This document shows, piece by piece, positions 1 through 9,974 of a stretch of 64,000 bases of DNA. Within the stretch, counting starts at the first letter, position 1; every line of letters starts with the position of its first letter. Made by a program: the position numbers and the translations under genes. Source of the stretch: Xenorhabdus bovienii SS-2004 (GTDB lineage: Bacteria > Pseudomonadota > Gammaproteobacteria > Enterobacterales > Enterobacteriaceae); NCBI RefSeq assembly GCF_000027225.1, contig NC_013892.1, positions 806,001 through 870,000 on the forward strand. The letters run 5' to 3'. The notes under the pieces are model-generated. The model saw nothing but the letters and a program-made list of their open reading frames with translations, was not told the origin of the DNA and ran no database searches.

Positions 1-187
1 TTTTCAGCGTGAGATTTTCTCCATCCAAAATCAATGGAGTGGTATCATGATTCAGGCGTTTTACTTGACTGATTGCCGTCACAGTTGTTTTATCGGCATG
101 CAGATCAAAATCGAGTTCAATGTCCGTAATCGTGTAATCTGGTGCTTGATAATCCAGACGATGTTTAACGAGTCGCTGTTGTGTCAT
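1..187 (-). CDS. pepN: Aminopeptidase N, N-terminal part (cut by window edge)
   Basis: Only the first 62 codons are in the window, read leftwards from an ATG at 187. The protein opens MTQQRLVKHRLDYQAPDY and continues TITDIELDFDLHADKTTV, which is the start of the enterobacterial PepN M1-family zinc aminopeptidase, a broad cytoplasmic enzyme of peptide turnover. The catalytic HExxH region lies outside the window. The gene is divergent from pncB, the same arrangement as in E. coli, which supports the call. Confidence 0.9.
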   Translation of the reverse strand, partial: MTQQRLVKHRLDYQAPDYTITDIELDFDLHADKTTVTAISQVKRLNHDTTPLILDGENLTLK

Positions 188-589
188 AGGGAACCTTTTT
201 CATTACTTTTAATCGACATATTTGATAACATCTGTATAACTTCAGTTATAAGATGCCTAGCATACTTCGTTTCCATAGAAACTTTCTAATCTCTAACGCT
301 GCCATAGAGATCCCATCCTTTCAATCATGAAACCTCTTTTTTCGGATGTTAATCAATTAGTAAATAAAGGTGAAAATGATGTAAGCAGGATATTAATGCT
401 TTCGTGCGAATTGTCATCTCATATCTCATGTAACATGATATTATCTGCAAATGGATTAACCTTAATCGTTACTGTCCGGAAAAATATATGCGGTTATGTG
501 GCTTTAATAACAGAATAATCGCGGTATACTCTTCCGACTTTATCGATTTAGCAGACACGAATATGCTCCGCGAGGATGCCTAACGCGCC
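188..589. promoter_or_regulatory. pepN/pncB divergent intergenic region
   Basis: About 400 bases without a convincing gene. It must hold the divergent promoters of pepN and pncB. A perfect inverted repeat TATAAC-TTCA-GTTATA lies at 235-250, about 50 bases upstream of the pepN start, and could be an operator or a chance AT-rich palindrome. A 63-codon reading frame at 327-518 has no recognisable family or Shine-Dalgarno sequence and is not called. I did not find a convincing NadR-type operator, although pncB is NadR-controlled in E. coli. Confidence 0.4.
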
Positions 590-1804
590 ATGAATTTAGA
601 CGCTACCCCAATCATCAAATCACTGCTTGATACTGATGCCTATAAATTTCATATGCAGCAAGCAGTGTACCACCATTACAGGCATATTATTGTCGTTGCG
701 GAATTTCGCTGCCGTGGTGATGAACTGCTCGGCGAATATGCCGAGACGTTACGCCATCAGATTGACATGATGGCTGATCTAACACTGACAGAACGTGAAG
801 CCAATTATCTTGCCAGCCTTCCGTTCTTTAAAGAGGATTACCTGAACTGGTTCAAATCATTCCGTTTTAATCCTGAACAAGTCAAAATATCGGTTACCAA
901 TGAAGGTCAACTGGCTATCCGTATCTCAGGCTTATGGCATGAGGTTATTCTGTGGGAAGTCCCTTTATTGGCACTGATTAGCGAACTGGTTCATCGCCAC
1001 CGTTCTCCGGAAATAAAACCGGAAGTGGCCGTCAGCCAACTCAGAAAACTGATTGAGCTATTCCATCAAGACGCGGCGAAAGAAAATATCGATTTGTCTG
1101 GTTTCAAACTGATGGACTTTGGTACCCGCCGTCGTTTTTCACACGAAGTACAGTATGCCATCGTCAATGAGCTGAAAAACAATTTCCCTTATCTGATCGG
1201 AACCAGTAATTACCAACTGGCAGAACAGCTTAGTCTGGCTCCTCTTGGTACACAGGCTCATGAATGGTTTCAAGCTCATCAGCAGATTAGCCCAGAGCTT
1301 GCCAACAGCCAGCGAGCAGCATTGCAAACTTGGCTGAATGAGTATCCAGCTCAGCTGGGCATTGCCCTGACTGATTGCATTACTATGGATGCCTTCCTGC
1401 GCGATTTTGACAAACCCTTTGCTACCGCCTACCAAGGCCTGCGCCATGACTCCGGTGATCCTATCGAATGGGGTGAAAAAGCGATTGCTCACTACCAATC
1501 ACTGGATATCGACCCAATGACGAAAACACTGGTATTTTCGGATAGTCTGGACTTGCAGAAATCTTTGAACCTGTATAGCCGTTTCCACAAGAGAATCAAC
1601 GTCATGTTTGGCATTGGTACTCGACTGACCTGCAATATTCCGGGGGTAAAACCACTGAATATCGTTATCAAACTTGTGGAATGCAACGGCAAACCAGTGG
1701 CAAAACTTTCGGACAGCCCCGGAAAAACCATCTGTGAAGATGATGAATTTGTCGATAGGTTACGTCGAGCGTTTGACATTCCCTACATAGAAAAAGCAGT
1801 ATAA
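590..1804 (+). CDS. pncB: Nicotinate phosphoribosyltransferase
   Basis: This 404-residue protein makes nicotinate mononucleotide from nicotinate and PRPP, coupled to ATP hydrolysis, in the Preiss-Handler NAD salvage route. It aligns over its full length with enterobacterial PncB (about 400 residues in E. coli): the start [20 protein letters not shown] carries the DTDAYK nicotinate-site motif, and [15 protein letters not shown] and FSDSLD segments follow. The ATG at 590 is preceded by GAGGA at 572-576. A strong hairpin follows the stop. The divergent neighbour is pepN, as in E. coli. Confidence 0.97.
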   Translation: MNLDATPIIKSLLDTDAYKFHMQQAVYHHYRHIIVVAEFRCRGDELLGEYAETLRHQIDMMADLTLTEREANYLASLPFFKEDYLNWFKSFRFNPEQVKISVTNEGQLAIRISGLWHEVILWEVPLLALISELVHRHRSPEIKPEVAVSQLRKLIELFHQDAAKENIDLSGFKLMDFGTRRRFSHEVQYAIVNELKNNFPYLIGTSNYQLAEQLSLAPLGTQAHEWFQAHQQISPELANSQRAALQTWLNEYPAQLGIALTDCITMDAFLRDFDKPFATAYQGLRHDSGDPIEWGEKAIAHYQSLDIDPMTKTLVFSDSLDLQKSLNLYSRFHKRINVMFGIGTRLTCNIPGVKPLNIVIKLVECNGKPVAKLSDSPGKTICEDDEFVDRLRRAFDIPYIEKAV

Positions 1805-1820
1805 TCTTCGCTAATTGTCC

Positions 1821-1853
1821 CTTGCGTAACCAACTTCATGCTGGTTACGCAAG
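1821..1853 (+). terminator. Hairpin after pncB
   Basis: A 12-bp perfect stem, CTTGCGTAACCA (1821-1832) with TGGTTACGCAAG (1842-1853), has a 9-base loop and lies 17 bases after the pncB stop. No long T-run follows directly, so it may act as an RNA 3' stabiliser as much as a classical intrinsic terminator. Confidence 0.6.
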
Positions 1854-2012
1854 TAAAAAGCCGCTTTTCCCTGTTTTTCCCCATTCAAACTCACAATTTC
1901 TGCTTGTTTCCTGAGAGATGGCAAGTAAGATAGAAGATCTGCTCCTGATGTGGGGCATTTACAGTAAATCTATCTAACTATCTAATTCACTATATAAAGA
2001 AGAGAGAAATTT

Positions 2013-3413
2013 ATGAGCGTTGCGCCTGTAGTCGATGTACTGCAAGGCCGCGTCCCGGTTGACAGCGAAGTCACCGTCCGCGGTTGGGTACGTACAAGGA
2101 GAGATTCTAAAGCTGGTATCTCGTTCCTCGCCGTCTATGACGGTTCCTGCTTTAATCCAGTACAGGCCGTCGTTAATAGTAATTTACCTAATTATCAGGA
2201 TGAAGTTCTGTATTTAACCACTGGCTGTTCTGTGGAAATCACCGGTACAGTCGTGGCATCACAAGGCAAAGGCCAAAACTTTGAACTACAAGCCACCAAC
2301 GTGGTTGTAGTTGGCATGATAGACGATCCTGATACTTACCCGATGGCAGCCAAACGCCACAGTATCGAATATCTGCGTGAAGTCGCACACTTGCGTCCAC
2401 GCACGAACCTGATTGGTGCGGTTGCTCGCGTTCGTCATACACTGTCACAAGCCCTGCACCGTTTTTTCCATGAGAAAGGCTTCTTCTGGGTATCTTCCCC
2501 GCTGATTACCGCATCAGATACCGAAGGCGCTGGCGAGATGTTCCGCGTTTCTACATTGGATCTACAAAACCTGCCACGTACCGATAAAGGCGACGTGGAT
2601 TTCAGCAAAGATTTCTTCGGACGTGAAGCCTTCCTGACCGTATCGGGTCAGTTGAACGGTGAAGCTTACGCCTGTGCATTGAGCAAAATCTACACTTTTG
2701 GCCCGACTTTCCGTGCTGAAAACTCCAATACCAGCCGTCACTTGGCAGAGTTCTGGATGCTTGAGCCAGAAGTGGCTTTTGCCGATCTGAACGATATCGC
2801 CAGCCTTGCCGAAGAGATGCTGAAATATGTCTTCAAGGCAGCATTGGAAGAGCGTGCTGACGATTTAGCATTCTTTGCAGAACGTGTTGACAATGAAGTT
2901 GTCAGCCGTTTAGAGAAATTTGTTGATTCCGATTTCATTCAATTGGATTACACCGATGCCATTGAAATTCTGGAGAATTGTGGCCAGAAATTCGAGAACC
3001 CTGTTTTCTGGGGCGTTGATCTGTCATCAGAACATGAACGTTATCTGGCGGAAAAACATTTCGAAGCGCCAGTGATCATGAAAAACTATCCAAAAGACAT
3101 CAAAGCCTTCTACATGCGTATGAATGAAGATGGCAAAACCGTTGCAGCCATGGACGTTCTGGCTCCGGGCATCGGTGAAATCATCGGTGGCTCTCAGCGT
3201 GAAGAGCGTTTGGATATGCTGGATCAGCGCATGGAAGAAATGGATCTGAATAAAGAAGATTACTGGTGGTATCGTGATCTGCGTCGTTACGGCACCGTTC
3301 CTCATGCAGGTTTTGGTTTAGGCTTCGAGCGTCTGGTTGCTTATGTGACTGGCGTGTCCAATGTGCGTGATGTTATTCCATTCCCACGGACACCAAGAAA
3401 CGCAAGTTTCTAA
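2013..3413 (+). CDS. asnS: Asparaginyl-tRNA synthetase
   Basis: This 466-residue class IIb aminoacyl-tRNA synthetase charges tRNA-Asn in the cytoplasm. An N-terminal OB-fold anticodon-binding domain (about residues 15-105, [14 protein letters not shown]...) precedes the catalytic core. Class II motif 2 is seen as [15 protein letters not shown] and motif 3 as [15 protein letters not shown] near the C-terminus. Length and sequence match E. coli AsnS. The start ATG at 2013 has AAGAGAGAAA just upstream. It lies between pncB and ompF as in E. coli, with its own terminator, so it is probably monocistronic. Confidence 0.98.
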   Translation: MSVAPVVDVLQGRVPVDSEVTVRGWVRTRRDSKAGISFLAVYDGSCFNPVQAVVNSNLPNYQDEVLYLTTGCSVEITGTVVASQGKGQNFELQATNVVVVGMIDDPDTYPMAAKRHSIEYLREVAHLRPRTNLIGAVARVRHTLSQALHRFFHEKGFFWVSSPLITASDTEGAGEMFRVSTLDLQNLPRTDKGDVDFSKDFFGREAFLTVSGQLNGEAYACALSKIYTFGPTFRAENSNTSRHLAEFWMLEPEVAFADLNDIASLAEEMLKYVFKAALEERADDLAFFAERVDNEVVSRLEKFVDSDFIQLDYTDAIEILENCGQKFENPVFWGVDLSSEHERYLAEKHFEAPVIMKNYPKDIKAFYMRMNEDGKTVAAMDVLAPGIGEIIGGSQREERLDMLDQRMEEMDLNKEDYWWYRDLRRYGTVPHAGFGLGFERLVAYVTGVSNVRDVIPFPRTPRNASF

Positions 3414-3451
3414 TGAATTAGCTCAATAATTGGGCAAAAATTAATTCTTTG

Positions 3452-3477
3452 AAAAGTCAACGAAAGTTGGCTTTTTT
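3452..3477 (+). terminator. asnS intrinsic terminator
   Basis: AAAAGTCAAC - GAAA - GTTGGCTTTTTT forms a G-U-containing stem with a GNRA-type tetraloop and a T-run, about 40 bases after the asnS stop. Confidence 0.75.
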
Positions 3478-3510
3478 CATTTTATGATTCAAACCATACG
3501 AAAAAAGTTC

Positions 3511-3720
3511 CCTGTAATTTACATTTTGAAATATTTATTTACAAATTGTTACCAATTATTCGATTTTGTAGCATTTTGAGGGTAGATAAAATTCATTACC
3601 AATGGAACACTGGTCGCCGACTAATAAGACACTCAATGTCCATAAATAGTTCCAAAAATTTTTAGTGTTCTATTTCTGGCAGTGGCCGGTGTCAACATAA
3701 CACCAATGAGGGTAATAATA
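3511..3720 (+). promoter_or_regulatory. ompF promoter and 5' leader (OmpR-type sites, MicF-type target)
   Basis: The sequence TTTACATTTTGAAATATTTA (3518-3537) resembles the OmpR-binding F boxes of E. coli ompF, and TTTGTAGCATTTTG with GGTAG follows as in that promoter. The leader just before the gene, with GGCAGTGGCCGGTGTCA and then ATGAGGGTAATAATAATG, closely resembles the E. coli ompF leader as I recall it. That includes the ribosome-binding segment paired by the MicF small RNA. Regulation by OmpR and MicF is therefore inferred, not shown. Confidence 0.65.
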
Positions 3721-4845
3721 ATGAAACGCAATCTTCTTGCAGTGGTAATCCCAGCTCTGCTGGTCGCTGGTACGGCTAACGCAGCTGAAATTTATAATAA
3801 AGACGGCAACAAACTGGATCTGTACGGTAAAGTAGACGTTCGTCATCAGTTCGCTGACAAAAGAAGCGGTGAAGATGGTGATGATTCCTACGCACGTCTG
3901 GGCATCAAAGGTGAAACTCAAGTTAATGACCAACTGACTGGCTACGGTCGTTGGGAATACAACATGAAAGCTCACAAAGAAGAGGGTAAACAAGACTATG
4001 CTACTCGTCTGGCTTACGCTGGTCTGAAATTTGCTAACTACGGCTCACTAGATTACGGCCGTAACTACGGTGTTGTATATGATGTTAACGTATGGACTGA
4101 CGTACTGCCTATTTTCGGCGGTGATTCCATGTCTCAGACTGATAACTTTATGACTGGCCGTTCTACTGGTCTGCTGACTTATCGCAACACTGACTTCTTT
4201 GGCCTAGTTGATGGCTTGGGCTTTGCTCTGCAATACCAAGGACAAAACAGCGATCGTACCAAAAACGAGCGTACTGAACCAACTAAAGCCAATGGCGACG
4301 GTTATGGTTTATCTACTACTTATGACGTAGGCTACGGTATCTCTGTTGGTGGTTCTTATGCTAACTCTGCACGTACCTTAAACAGTCAGCAGCATAACGC
4401 CGATGCTTTCGGCAAACGTGCGGAAGCATGGAACATCGGTGCTAAATACGATGCTAACAACGTATATTTGGCAGCTATGTACGGCGAAACTCGCAACATG
4501 ACTAGCGCCAAAGTAAGCGGTTTTAACGACGAAGGTAAACTAGTTAAAGGTGATCTTATCGCTAACAAAACTCAAAATGTTGAGTTAGTTGCCCAATACT
4601 ATTTCTCTGACTTCGGCCTGAAACCATCTCTGGCTTATGTTCAGTCTAAAGGTAAAGATCTGGGTGAAGGTGAAGACAGAATCAACCACGATCTGGTTAA
4701 ATACGTTTCTGTAGGTACTTACTACTACTTTAACAAAAACCTGTCTACTTATGTTGATTACAAAATCAACCTGCTTAAGAAAGACAACGATCTGGGCATC
4801 AACGCTCGCAACGTATTCGGCGTAGGTCTGACTTACCAGTTCTAA
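3721..4845 (+). CDS. ompF: Major trimeric outer-membrane porin (OmpF/OpnP type)
   Basis: A 374-residue general porin of the 16-strand beta-barrel family, forming outer-membrane channels for small hydrophilic solutes. I chose the ATG at 3721 over an upstream in-frame one at 3682. It follows ATGAGGGTAATAATA and opens a clean signal peptide (residues 1-21, cleavage after GTANA), and the mature part starts [18 protein letters not shown]. The constriction-loop L3 motif appears as [10 protein letters not shown], and the chain ends in an aromatic residue (LTYQF), the BAM recognition signal. Its place between asnS and aspC is that of E. coli ompF; the Xenorhabdus counterpart is called OpnP. Confidence 0.95.
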   Translation: MKRNLLAVVIPALLVAGTANAAEIYNKDGNKLDLYGKVDVRHQFADKRSGEDGDDSYARLGIKGETQVNDQLTGYGRWEYNMKAHKEEGKQDYATRLAYAGLKFANYGSLDYGRNYGVVYDVNVWTDVLPIFGGDSMSQTDNFMTGRSTGLLTYRNTDFFGLVDGLGFALQYQGQNSDRTKNERTEPTKANGDGYGLSTTYDVGYGISVGGSYANSARTLNSQQHNADAFGKRAEAWNIGAKYDANNVYLAAMYGETRNMTSAKVSGFNDEGKLVKGDLIANKTQNVELVAQYYFSDFGLKPSLAYVQSKGKDLGEGEDRINHDLVKYVSVGTYYYFNKNLSTYVDYKINLLKKDNDLGINARNVFGVGLTYQF

Positions 4846-4894
4846 TTACAGTTGATGAATTGTTTAGCTCAAGGTTAAACAAAACCATCTCTGA

Positions 4895-4921
4895 AAAGCA
4901 GCGCTTAGGCGCTGCTTTTTT
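4895..4921 (+). terminator. ompF intrinsic terminator
   Basis: AAAGCAGCGC (4895-4904), loop TTAG, GCGCTGCTTT (4909-4918) and a T-run make a strong intrinsic terminator 50 bases after the porin stop. Confidence 0.9.
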
Positions 4922-5089
4922 ACGTTTTACTTTACTGTTTTTTATGACATTTTTTTCACTCCGTAAACTACTTCACAAGATTGTCTTCTTTTTGCTACAA
5001 ATTGTTGGCAAACGAGTTCCTTGAGGTTACCCTGAGCGGTGTATAACTTATTTTTTGGGCTTAACTCTCCGAGTCTTGGAATCAAAAAA

Positions 5090-6280
5090 ATGTTTGAAAA
5101 AATTACAGCAGCACCTGCCGACCCTATTCTTGGTTTAGCGGATAGCTTTAAAGCTGATCCTCGTGAAAATAAAATCAATCTGGGTATCGGTGTTTACAAA
5201 GACGAAACTGGTAAAACCCCTGTCCTGACCACCGTTAAAAAAGCAGAAAAATTCCTGCTGGAAAACGAAACCACCAAAAATTATCTGGCAATTAGTGGGT
5301 TACCTGAATTTGGCCGCGTCACTCAGGAACTACTCTTCGGCAATACCAGCACTATCATTACTGACAAACGCGCCCGTACTGTACAAAGCCCAGGCGGAAC
5401 CGGTGCACTGCGCACTGCCGCAGATTTTATTGCTAAACAGACCAATGCAAAACGTGTCTGGATCAGTAACCCAACATGGCCAAACCATAAAGGCGTTTTC
5501 TCTAGCGCTGGGTTAGAAATCCGCGAGTACCAATATTACAATGCAGAAAAGCATGCTCTGGATTTTGATGGCATGTTGGCTAGCCTGTCTGAAGCTCAAG
5601 CAGGTGATGTTGTTCTGCTTCACGGTTGCTGCCATAACCCAACCGGTATCGATCCAACGGCTGAACAGTGGCAGAAACTGGCAGATTTATCTGCGGCAAA
5701 TGGCTGGCTGCCTGTGTTTGATTTCGCTTATCAGGGTTTTGCCAGAAGTTTAGATGAAGATGCAGAAGGCCTGCGTATTTTTACTAAAAACCATAATGAA
5801 CTGATCGTTGCCAGCTCTTACTCCAAAAATTTTGGCCTGTACAATGAGCGTGTAGGTGCCTGCACCATCGTTGCAACTGACAGCGATACCGCAGAAAAAG
5901 CATTCAGTCAGGCGAAATCTATTGTTCGTACTAACTACTCTAACCCACCGGCACACGGCGCTTCTGTTGTTACTACAATTCTGTCCAATGACGAATTTAA
6001 AGCAGAATGGATTCAAGAACTGGCGACTATGCGTGAACGCATTCGTCGTATGCGTCAGCTGTTTGTGAACACCTTGCAAGAAAAAGGTGCAAAACAAGAC
6101 TTTAGCTTTATTATTAGCCAAAATGGTATGTTTTCATTCAGTGGTCTGACTAAAGAACAAGTTGATCGTCTGCGTGAAGAATTCGGTATTTATGCGGTCA
6201 GCTCTGGGCGCATTAACGTAGCGGGCTTAACACTGGAGAACATGGTTCCTCTGTGTGAAGCGATTGTTGCAGTACTCTAG
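5090..6280 (+). CDS. aspC: Aspartate aminotransferase
   Basis: This 396-residue PLP-dependent class I aminotransferase interconverts aspartate and 2-oxoglutarate with oxaloacetate and glutamate. The ATG at 5090 gives [20 protein letters not shown] and exactly the E. coli AspC length; an in-frame upstream ATG at 5039 would only add residues the family lacks. The Schiff-base lysine is seen in [15 protein letters not shown] (about residue 246), and the substrate-binding region in CCHNPTG. It follows ompF as in E. coli but has its own leader and a terminator shared with the converging gloC. Confidence 0.97.
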   Translation: MFEKITAAPADPILGLADSFKADPRENKINLGIGVYKDETGKTPVLTTVKKAEKFLLENETTKNYLAISGLPEFGRVTQELLFGNTSTIITDKRARTVQSPGGTGALRTAADFIAKQTNAKRVWISNPTWPNHKGVFSSAGLEIREYQYYNAEKHALDFDGMLASLSEAQAGDVVLLHGCCHNPTGIDPTAEQWQKLADLSAANGWLPVFDFAYQGFARSLDEDAEGLRIFTKNHNELIVASSYSKNFGLYNERVGACTIVATDSDTAEKAFSQAKSIVRTNYSNPPAHGASVVTTILSNDEFKAEWIQELATMRERIRRMRQLFVNTLQEKGAKQDFSFIISQNGMFSFSGLTKEQVDRLREEFGIYAVSSGRINVAGLTLENMVPLCEAIVAVL

Positions 6281-6312
6281 TTTTTCTGAGTAGCAAGATC
6301 TCCCTCAATCAC

Positions 6313-6336
6313 AAAGCCGCTGAAAAAGCGGCTTTT
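6313..6336. terminator. Bidirectional terminator between aspC and gloC
   Basis: AAAGCCGCT (6313-6321), loop GAAAA, AGCGGCTTT (6327-6335) plus T. The A-run and T-run on the two sides let it serve both aspC (+) and gloC (-). Confidence 0.85.
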
Positions 6337-6364
6337 ATCTTCCGAACAATTAAAAACGCATTAA

Positions 6365-6997
6365 TCAATCTTGCAGGAATGGGTTAGTTTTACGTTCATG
6401 ACCCAATGTTGACATCGAACCATGTCCGGGAATAAAGTGGAAATCATCACCTATTGGAATTACTTTTTCTTTAATGGATTGAATCAAATCATCATAATTA
6501 CCACCCGGAAAATCCGTGCGGCCAATACTACCCTTAAACAACACATCTCCCATTGAGATTAATTTATCGGTATGACTGACAAAGATGATATGCCCTGGCG
6601 TATGCCCTGGGCAATGCAAAACAGAGAATTCGATATTACCAATCTGCAATGTATCCCCTTCATCCAACCAGCGTTCTGGTGTAAAAGATGGGCATGCCTC
6701 AACACCAAACATCTGGCATTGAACTTCCAGCGCTTCTATCCAAAAAGCATCTGCTTTATGAGGCCCATGAACAGGAACATTGAAGTGTGTAGCAACGTCA
6801 ACAGTAGCGCCAACATGATCATAGTGGCCATGAGTTAACAGAATTTGCGTTAATTTCAGTCCACGTTGCTCTATTTCAGAAATAAGTTTTTCAGCCTCAC
6901 CACCGGGATCAACAATTGCCGCTTCCAGAGTTTCTTCACACCAGATCAACGTACAATTTTGCATCACCGTAGTTACAGGGATAATGTGATAATTCAT
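6365..6997 (-). CDS. gloC: Hydroxyacylglutathione hydrolase GloC (type II glyoxalase)
   Basis: Orthologue of E. coli YcbL/GloC, a metallo-beta-lactamase-fold enzyme that hydrolyses S-lactoylglutathione in methylglyoxal detoxification. The metal-binding motif THGHYDHVG (about residues 53-61) is present, followed by [26 protein letters not shown] and PGHG. I start at the ATG at 6997 (MNYHIIPVT...), matching the family start, with GTGGAG upstream. A TTG at 7021 would add eight residues that the E. coli protein lacks. It probably forms one unit with the upstream mepK, 45 bases away. Confidence 0.93.
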   Translation of the reverse strand: MNYHIIPVTTVMQNCTLIWCEETLEAAIVDPGGEAEKLISEIEQRGLKLTQILLTHGHYDHVGATVDVATHFNVPVHGPHKADAFWIEALEVQCQMFGVEACPSFTPERWLDEGDTLQIGNIEFSVLHCPGHTPGHIIFVSHTDKLISMGDVLFKGSIGRTDFPGGNYDDLIQSIKEKVIPIGDDFHFIPGHGSMSTLGHERKTNPFLQD

Positions 6998-7042
6998 TAT
7001 ATTGTTTAACTCCACGATCAAGACAAATACCTGATAATAAGA

Positions 7043-7591
7043 TTACCACGTCCTGACTGGGCCTGTATCTATATGAATAAAATTACTCTTTGGGTAAAAC
7101 CCAACGCCCCCCGCTCTCATCTTCAGTGCAGCTTTACGAATATGTGCGAGCTGAACACTATCGATATGAAAATCCATTGCTTGCCCACGGGTATGATAGC
7201 TACGTTTTGCGACACCACCACTAGCCTGACGCAACATATTATTTGTCGTCAATGAACGATAACCAGACACCAATTGAACAGGTTTATTTATTCCTATCAT
7301 CATCTGCAATAAATAAATCTGATCAAACAGTTTCGGATCAATAGATTTGATTTTATTTTGGCGATAATCGCGGAATAAATAATTCAAACGAGCCAATTCT
7401 GACTTGTTATAGCGACGACCATCAAAAAATTCTGCTTTGAGTGTTTCCCCCGTGTGCAAATTATCAAAACGTAAAATTCGAGGACGTGGTGTTGTCAATG
7501 CGGCCAATGCGTGTTGAGGTAATAAACTTAACCCCAACGCAGCTGCACCTATACCAAGCCACTTTCGGCGGCTATAGTCAATATCATTCAT
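7043..7591 (-). CDS. mepK: Murein DD/LD-endopeptidase MepK (YcbK), Tat-type signal
   Basis: A 182-residue DUF882/M15-like zinc peptidase. The E. coli orthologue cleaves peptidoglycan crosslinks, preferring the 3-3 (mDAP-mDAP) bonds made by L,D-transpeptidases. The N-terminus SRRKWLGIGAAALGLSLLP is a twin-arginine (Tat) signal sequence. Predicted zinc ligands lie in SYHTRGQAMDFHI (H and D) and in the C-terminal FIHIDTG. It sits directly beside ldtD, whose product makes the substrate bond. The pair occupies the same place as ycbK-ycbB in E. coli. Confidence 0.93.
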   Translation of the reverse strand: MNDIDYSRRKWLGIGAAALGLSLLPQHALAALTTPRPRILRFDNLHTGETLKAEFFDGRRYNKSELARLNYLFRDYRQNKIKSIDPKLFDQIYLLQMMIGINKPVQLVSGYRSLTTNNMLRQASGGVAKRSYHTRGQAMDFHIDSVQLAHIRKAALKMRAGGVGFYPKSNFIHIDTGPVRTW

Positions 7592-7920
7592 GGATTAATA
7601 TGCCCTGCTATTCTATGGTGTATCAATAATTTCTAAATTAGGTGACTCATTGAGTTTAACCGACTAATAAGACAGCAACAAACAAAAAGTAGTTTTAATA
7701 ATTTTTGTATATTACTGTAAATTTACCAGTCAATAATTGTGACCAATCTAACATAATACAAATAATATTAAATATAGATGAAATATTAATGATGTCGTGT
7801 TATTACAAAATTTTATCCATCTGAATCATGATAAATTTATCAATAGCAGAGAAAAAATCACATTAACAAAAGGTAATTATGAGAAAAAATAGAGTCAAAA
7901 GACTGGATAAGGAGAAAATA
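7592..7920. other. ldtD/mepK intergenic region with a possible 28-codon reading frame
   Basis: An AT-rich gap of about 400 bases between mepK and ldtD, running to 7999. It must contain the mepK promoter. On the plus strand AAAGGTAATT precedes an ATG at 7879 that opens a 28-residue, strongly basic frame (MRKNRVKRLDKEKITVRK...) ending at 7965 and overlapping the 7921-7954 hairpin. I cannot tell whether it is translated. Nothing else is recognisable. Confidence 0.3.
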
Positions 7921-7954
7921 ACAGTGAGGAAATTAGCGCTATTTCCCTCACTGT
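7921..7954 (-). terminator. ldtD terminator hairpin
   Basis: ACAGTGAG-GAAAT, loop TAGCGCT, ATTTC-c-CTCACTGT: a 13-bp stem with one bulged base. On the minus strand it is followed by TATTTTCTCC, about 45 bases after the ldtD stop. Confidence 0.7.
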
Positions 7955-7999
7955 ACAGACATTAATTTTAAACTTTCTTCTTTCATTAATTATAGAAAA

Positions 8000-9718
8000 T
8001 TATGAATCATTTCGAGTTGCTAGGATCTCGGATAAAAGTTCAGACTGCTCTCTGGCACTCATATCATAATCATAAATATCTGCGCGGTATTGAGGCACTC
8101 CTCCTTCATCAACCCAAGCCGTTTGATAATAGAGAAATACCGGAATTTTCTTCGGAATATTCACATATGCTGTTGTCCATGTTTTTAAGGAATTACTTAC
8201 CCGATCCTTATTCCAACCTGCATTCCCCAACAACATATTAGCCAATTCAGGAGCCTTATTAACACGTACACAACCTGAACTGACCGCTCTCATTTCCCGG
8301 CCAAATGAAGCCTGATTTGGCGTATCATGCAAATAAATCGCTTCTGAGTTTGGCATGTTGAACTTAAAACGCCCTAGTGAATTAGTTGGACCAGGCGCCT
8401 GCCGTATACGATAAGGAAAATTATTTGGTGTAGTCACGTCCCAGTTAATTGATGAAGGATCGATAACCTTGGCATCATTGCTCCAACTGGAAAAAACGGT
8501 ATAACCACGACTACGAAAATAACTAGGGTCACGCATTGCTCTAGGTGCAATATCCTTCCGTGTCATACTGGTAGGAACAGTCCACGGTGGGTTAATCACC
8601 ACATTATTCAGATTACTGCTCATGATAGGCGTTTTTCTGCTCGGTCGCCCGACAACGACTTTAGAATTCAATACTTCTTTACCATCCAGATAATAAAATA
8701 ATGAGTAGTTGGGAATATTGACCAGTATACCCGTAGGAATATTATCTGGAATAATACGCAGCCTCTGTATATTCAATGCCATAATTCGAGCGCGGGTTTG
8801 TGGCGTAGTATTCAGCCATACTTTCGTCGACTGCCCAATAACACCATCAGCCGATAATCCATGTAAAGCTTGAAAACGTTTTACGGCAGCCACTAATTCT
8901 TTATTGTAGACCTTGTTTTCAGGTTTGACTGTTAACGAATCCAAAGTATCGGAACGAATTAATATTTCCCTTAACGCCACGACACTTTCACTATTTTGTC
9001 CCGGTCTTAATGTTCCTTTCATTGAAAAATCAGACCACTGCTGTTTATCAGCCAATTGTTTCAGCATCTCCTTACGCATATTTTTATACATAGGGTTATT
9101 TGGTGACAATGCAGTGATGTAAGAAAATACATTATTATCAGTAATATGCTGTTGCCATTTATCAATTAAATCAGGAGGCGGTAAATTAATCTTATAAGAT
9201 TTTTTACTGTATAACCACGAATCTCCTTTTTTCTTAACATCATTGACAAAATGCAGATAGCCCAACATGGCATCTGATAAAATAACATCACGTCCCATAT
9301 CGCTTAATTCAGCAGAATGAAGTTGAGTCAGCCACTTTCCAAATTGGGGTTGAACCCCGGCCAATGATAGTTCAAATAATTGCTGTTCAAACTGTTGAAC
9401 CGTATTTTTATCTTGCCATAGCGGTTTCATTTTATTGACTGCATATAACGTTGCCAAACGGTCAATGAATATTGGTTTTACTTGTTGCGGTAACCAACTT
9501 TGTATCTGTTTTCGGTTTTCTTCAATCGAATTTACTGAAGATATAGGAATAATCTGATCCGGTGAAACAACTACGTCTTCCTTTTTTTGTTCCTCCAAAA
9601 ATTGTTGGGTATCATTTACTATCAGTCCATTTTGTTGACTTGCAAAGGTTTCCTCTGATACCGCCAACGCGCTACAGATAAAAGAAACTTTCAGTAACCT
9701 GACCGTGTTCTTCACCAT
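8000..9718 (-). CDS. ldtD: L,D-transpeptidase LdtD (YcbB)
   Basis: A 572-residue periplasmic/inner-membrane-anchored enzyme that forms 3-3 mDAP crosslinks in peptidoglycan. In E. coli this bypass gives beta-lactam tolerance and supports outer-membrane stress responses. An N-terminal hydrophobic signal or anchor (residues about 7-26) is followed by a scaffold domain. A peptidoglycan-binding helical repeat follows (VVALREIL...ALHGLSADGVIGQSTK). The YkuD catalytic domain contains the motif HDTPN...AVSSGCVRVNK, with the nucleophile near Cys483. It is somewhat shorter than E. coli YcbB (about 615 residues), mostly at the N-terminus. The start ATG follows AAGGTGAGG. Confidence 0.94.
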   Translation of the reverse strand: MVKNTVRLLKVSFICSALAVSEETFASQQNGLIVNDTQQFLEEQKKEDVVVSPDQIIPISSVNSIEENRKQIQSWLPQQVKPIFIDRLATLYAVNKMKPLWQDKNTVQQFEQQLFELSLAGVQPQFGKWLTQLHSAELSDMGRDVILSDAMLGYLHFVNDVKKKGDSWLYSKKSYKINLPPPDLIDKWQQHITDNNVFSYITALSPNNPMYKNMRKEMLKQLADKQQWSDFSMKGTLRPGQNSESVVALREILIRSDTLDSLTVKPENKVYNKELVAAVKRFQALHGLSADGVIGQSTKVWLNTTPQTRARIMALNIQRLRIIPDNIPTGILVNIPNYSLFYYLDGKEVLNSKVVVGRPSRKTPIMSSNLNNVVINPPWTVPTSMTRKDIAPRAMRDPSYFRSRGYTVFSSWSNDAKVIDPSSINWDVTTPNNFPYRIRQAPGPTNSLGRFKFNMPNSEAIYLHDTPNQASFGREMRAVSSGCVRVNKAPELANMLLGNAGWNKDRVSNSLKTWTTAYVNIPKKIPVFLYYQTAWVDEGGVPQYRADIYDYDMSAREQSELLSEILATRNDS

Positions 9719-9913
9719 AAAACCTCACCTTACCTTATTATACATGCAGCTATCCAATGACTTATTTTAATTATCAGTAGACTTGTTTTATTGAGAAAGA
9801 ATAGTGGTAATTATATACATAATTATCTATTAAGATAGAAGCATATCATCATAGCCAGTCACCCCGGGTAAAAAAAAATTTTTTATTATAATAAATTAGC
9901 TTATGTTAGCACT

Positions 9914-9941
9914 AAAAAAGAAAAAGGCACCTTAAGTGCCT
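9914..9941 (-). terminator. aphA intrinsic terminator
   Basis: On the minus strand AGGCAC-TTAAG-GTGCCT is followed by TTTTTCTTTTTTAG, 34 bases after the aphA stop. Confidence 0.85.
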
Positions 9942-9974
9942 CTAACTAAAGTTCATTCTGTAAAATCTTTCGGA

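Noticed and set aside
327..518. A 63-codon frame between pepN and pncB
   Set aside because: No ribosome-binding site, no recognisable protein features, and it lies in the expected divergent promoter region.
6998..7021. TTG start adding eight residues to gloC
   Set aside because: The family begins at the ATG at 6997, which has a usable ribosome-binding site.
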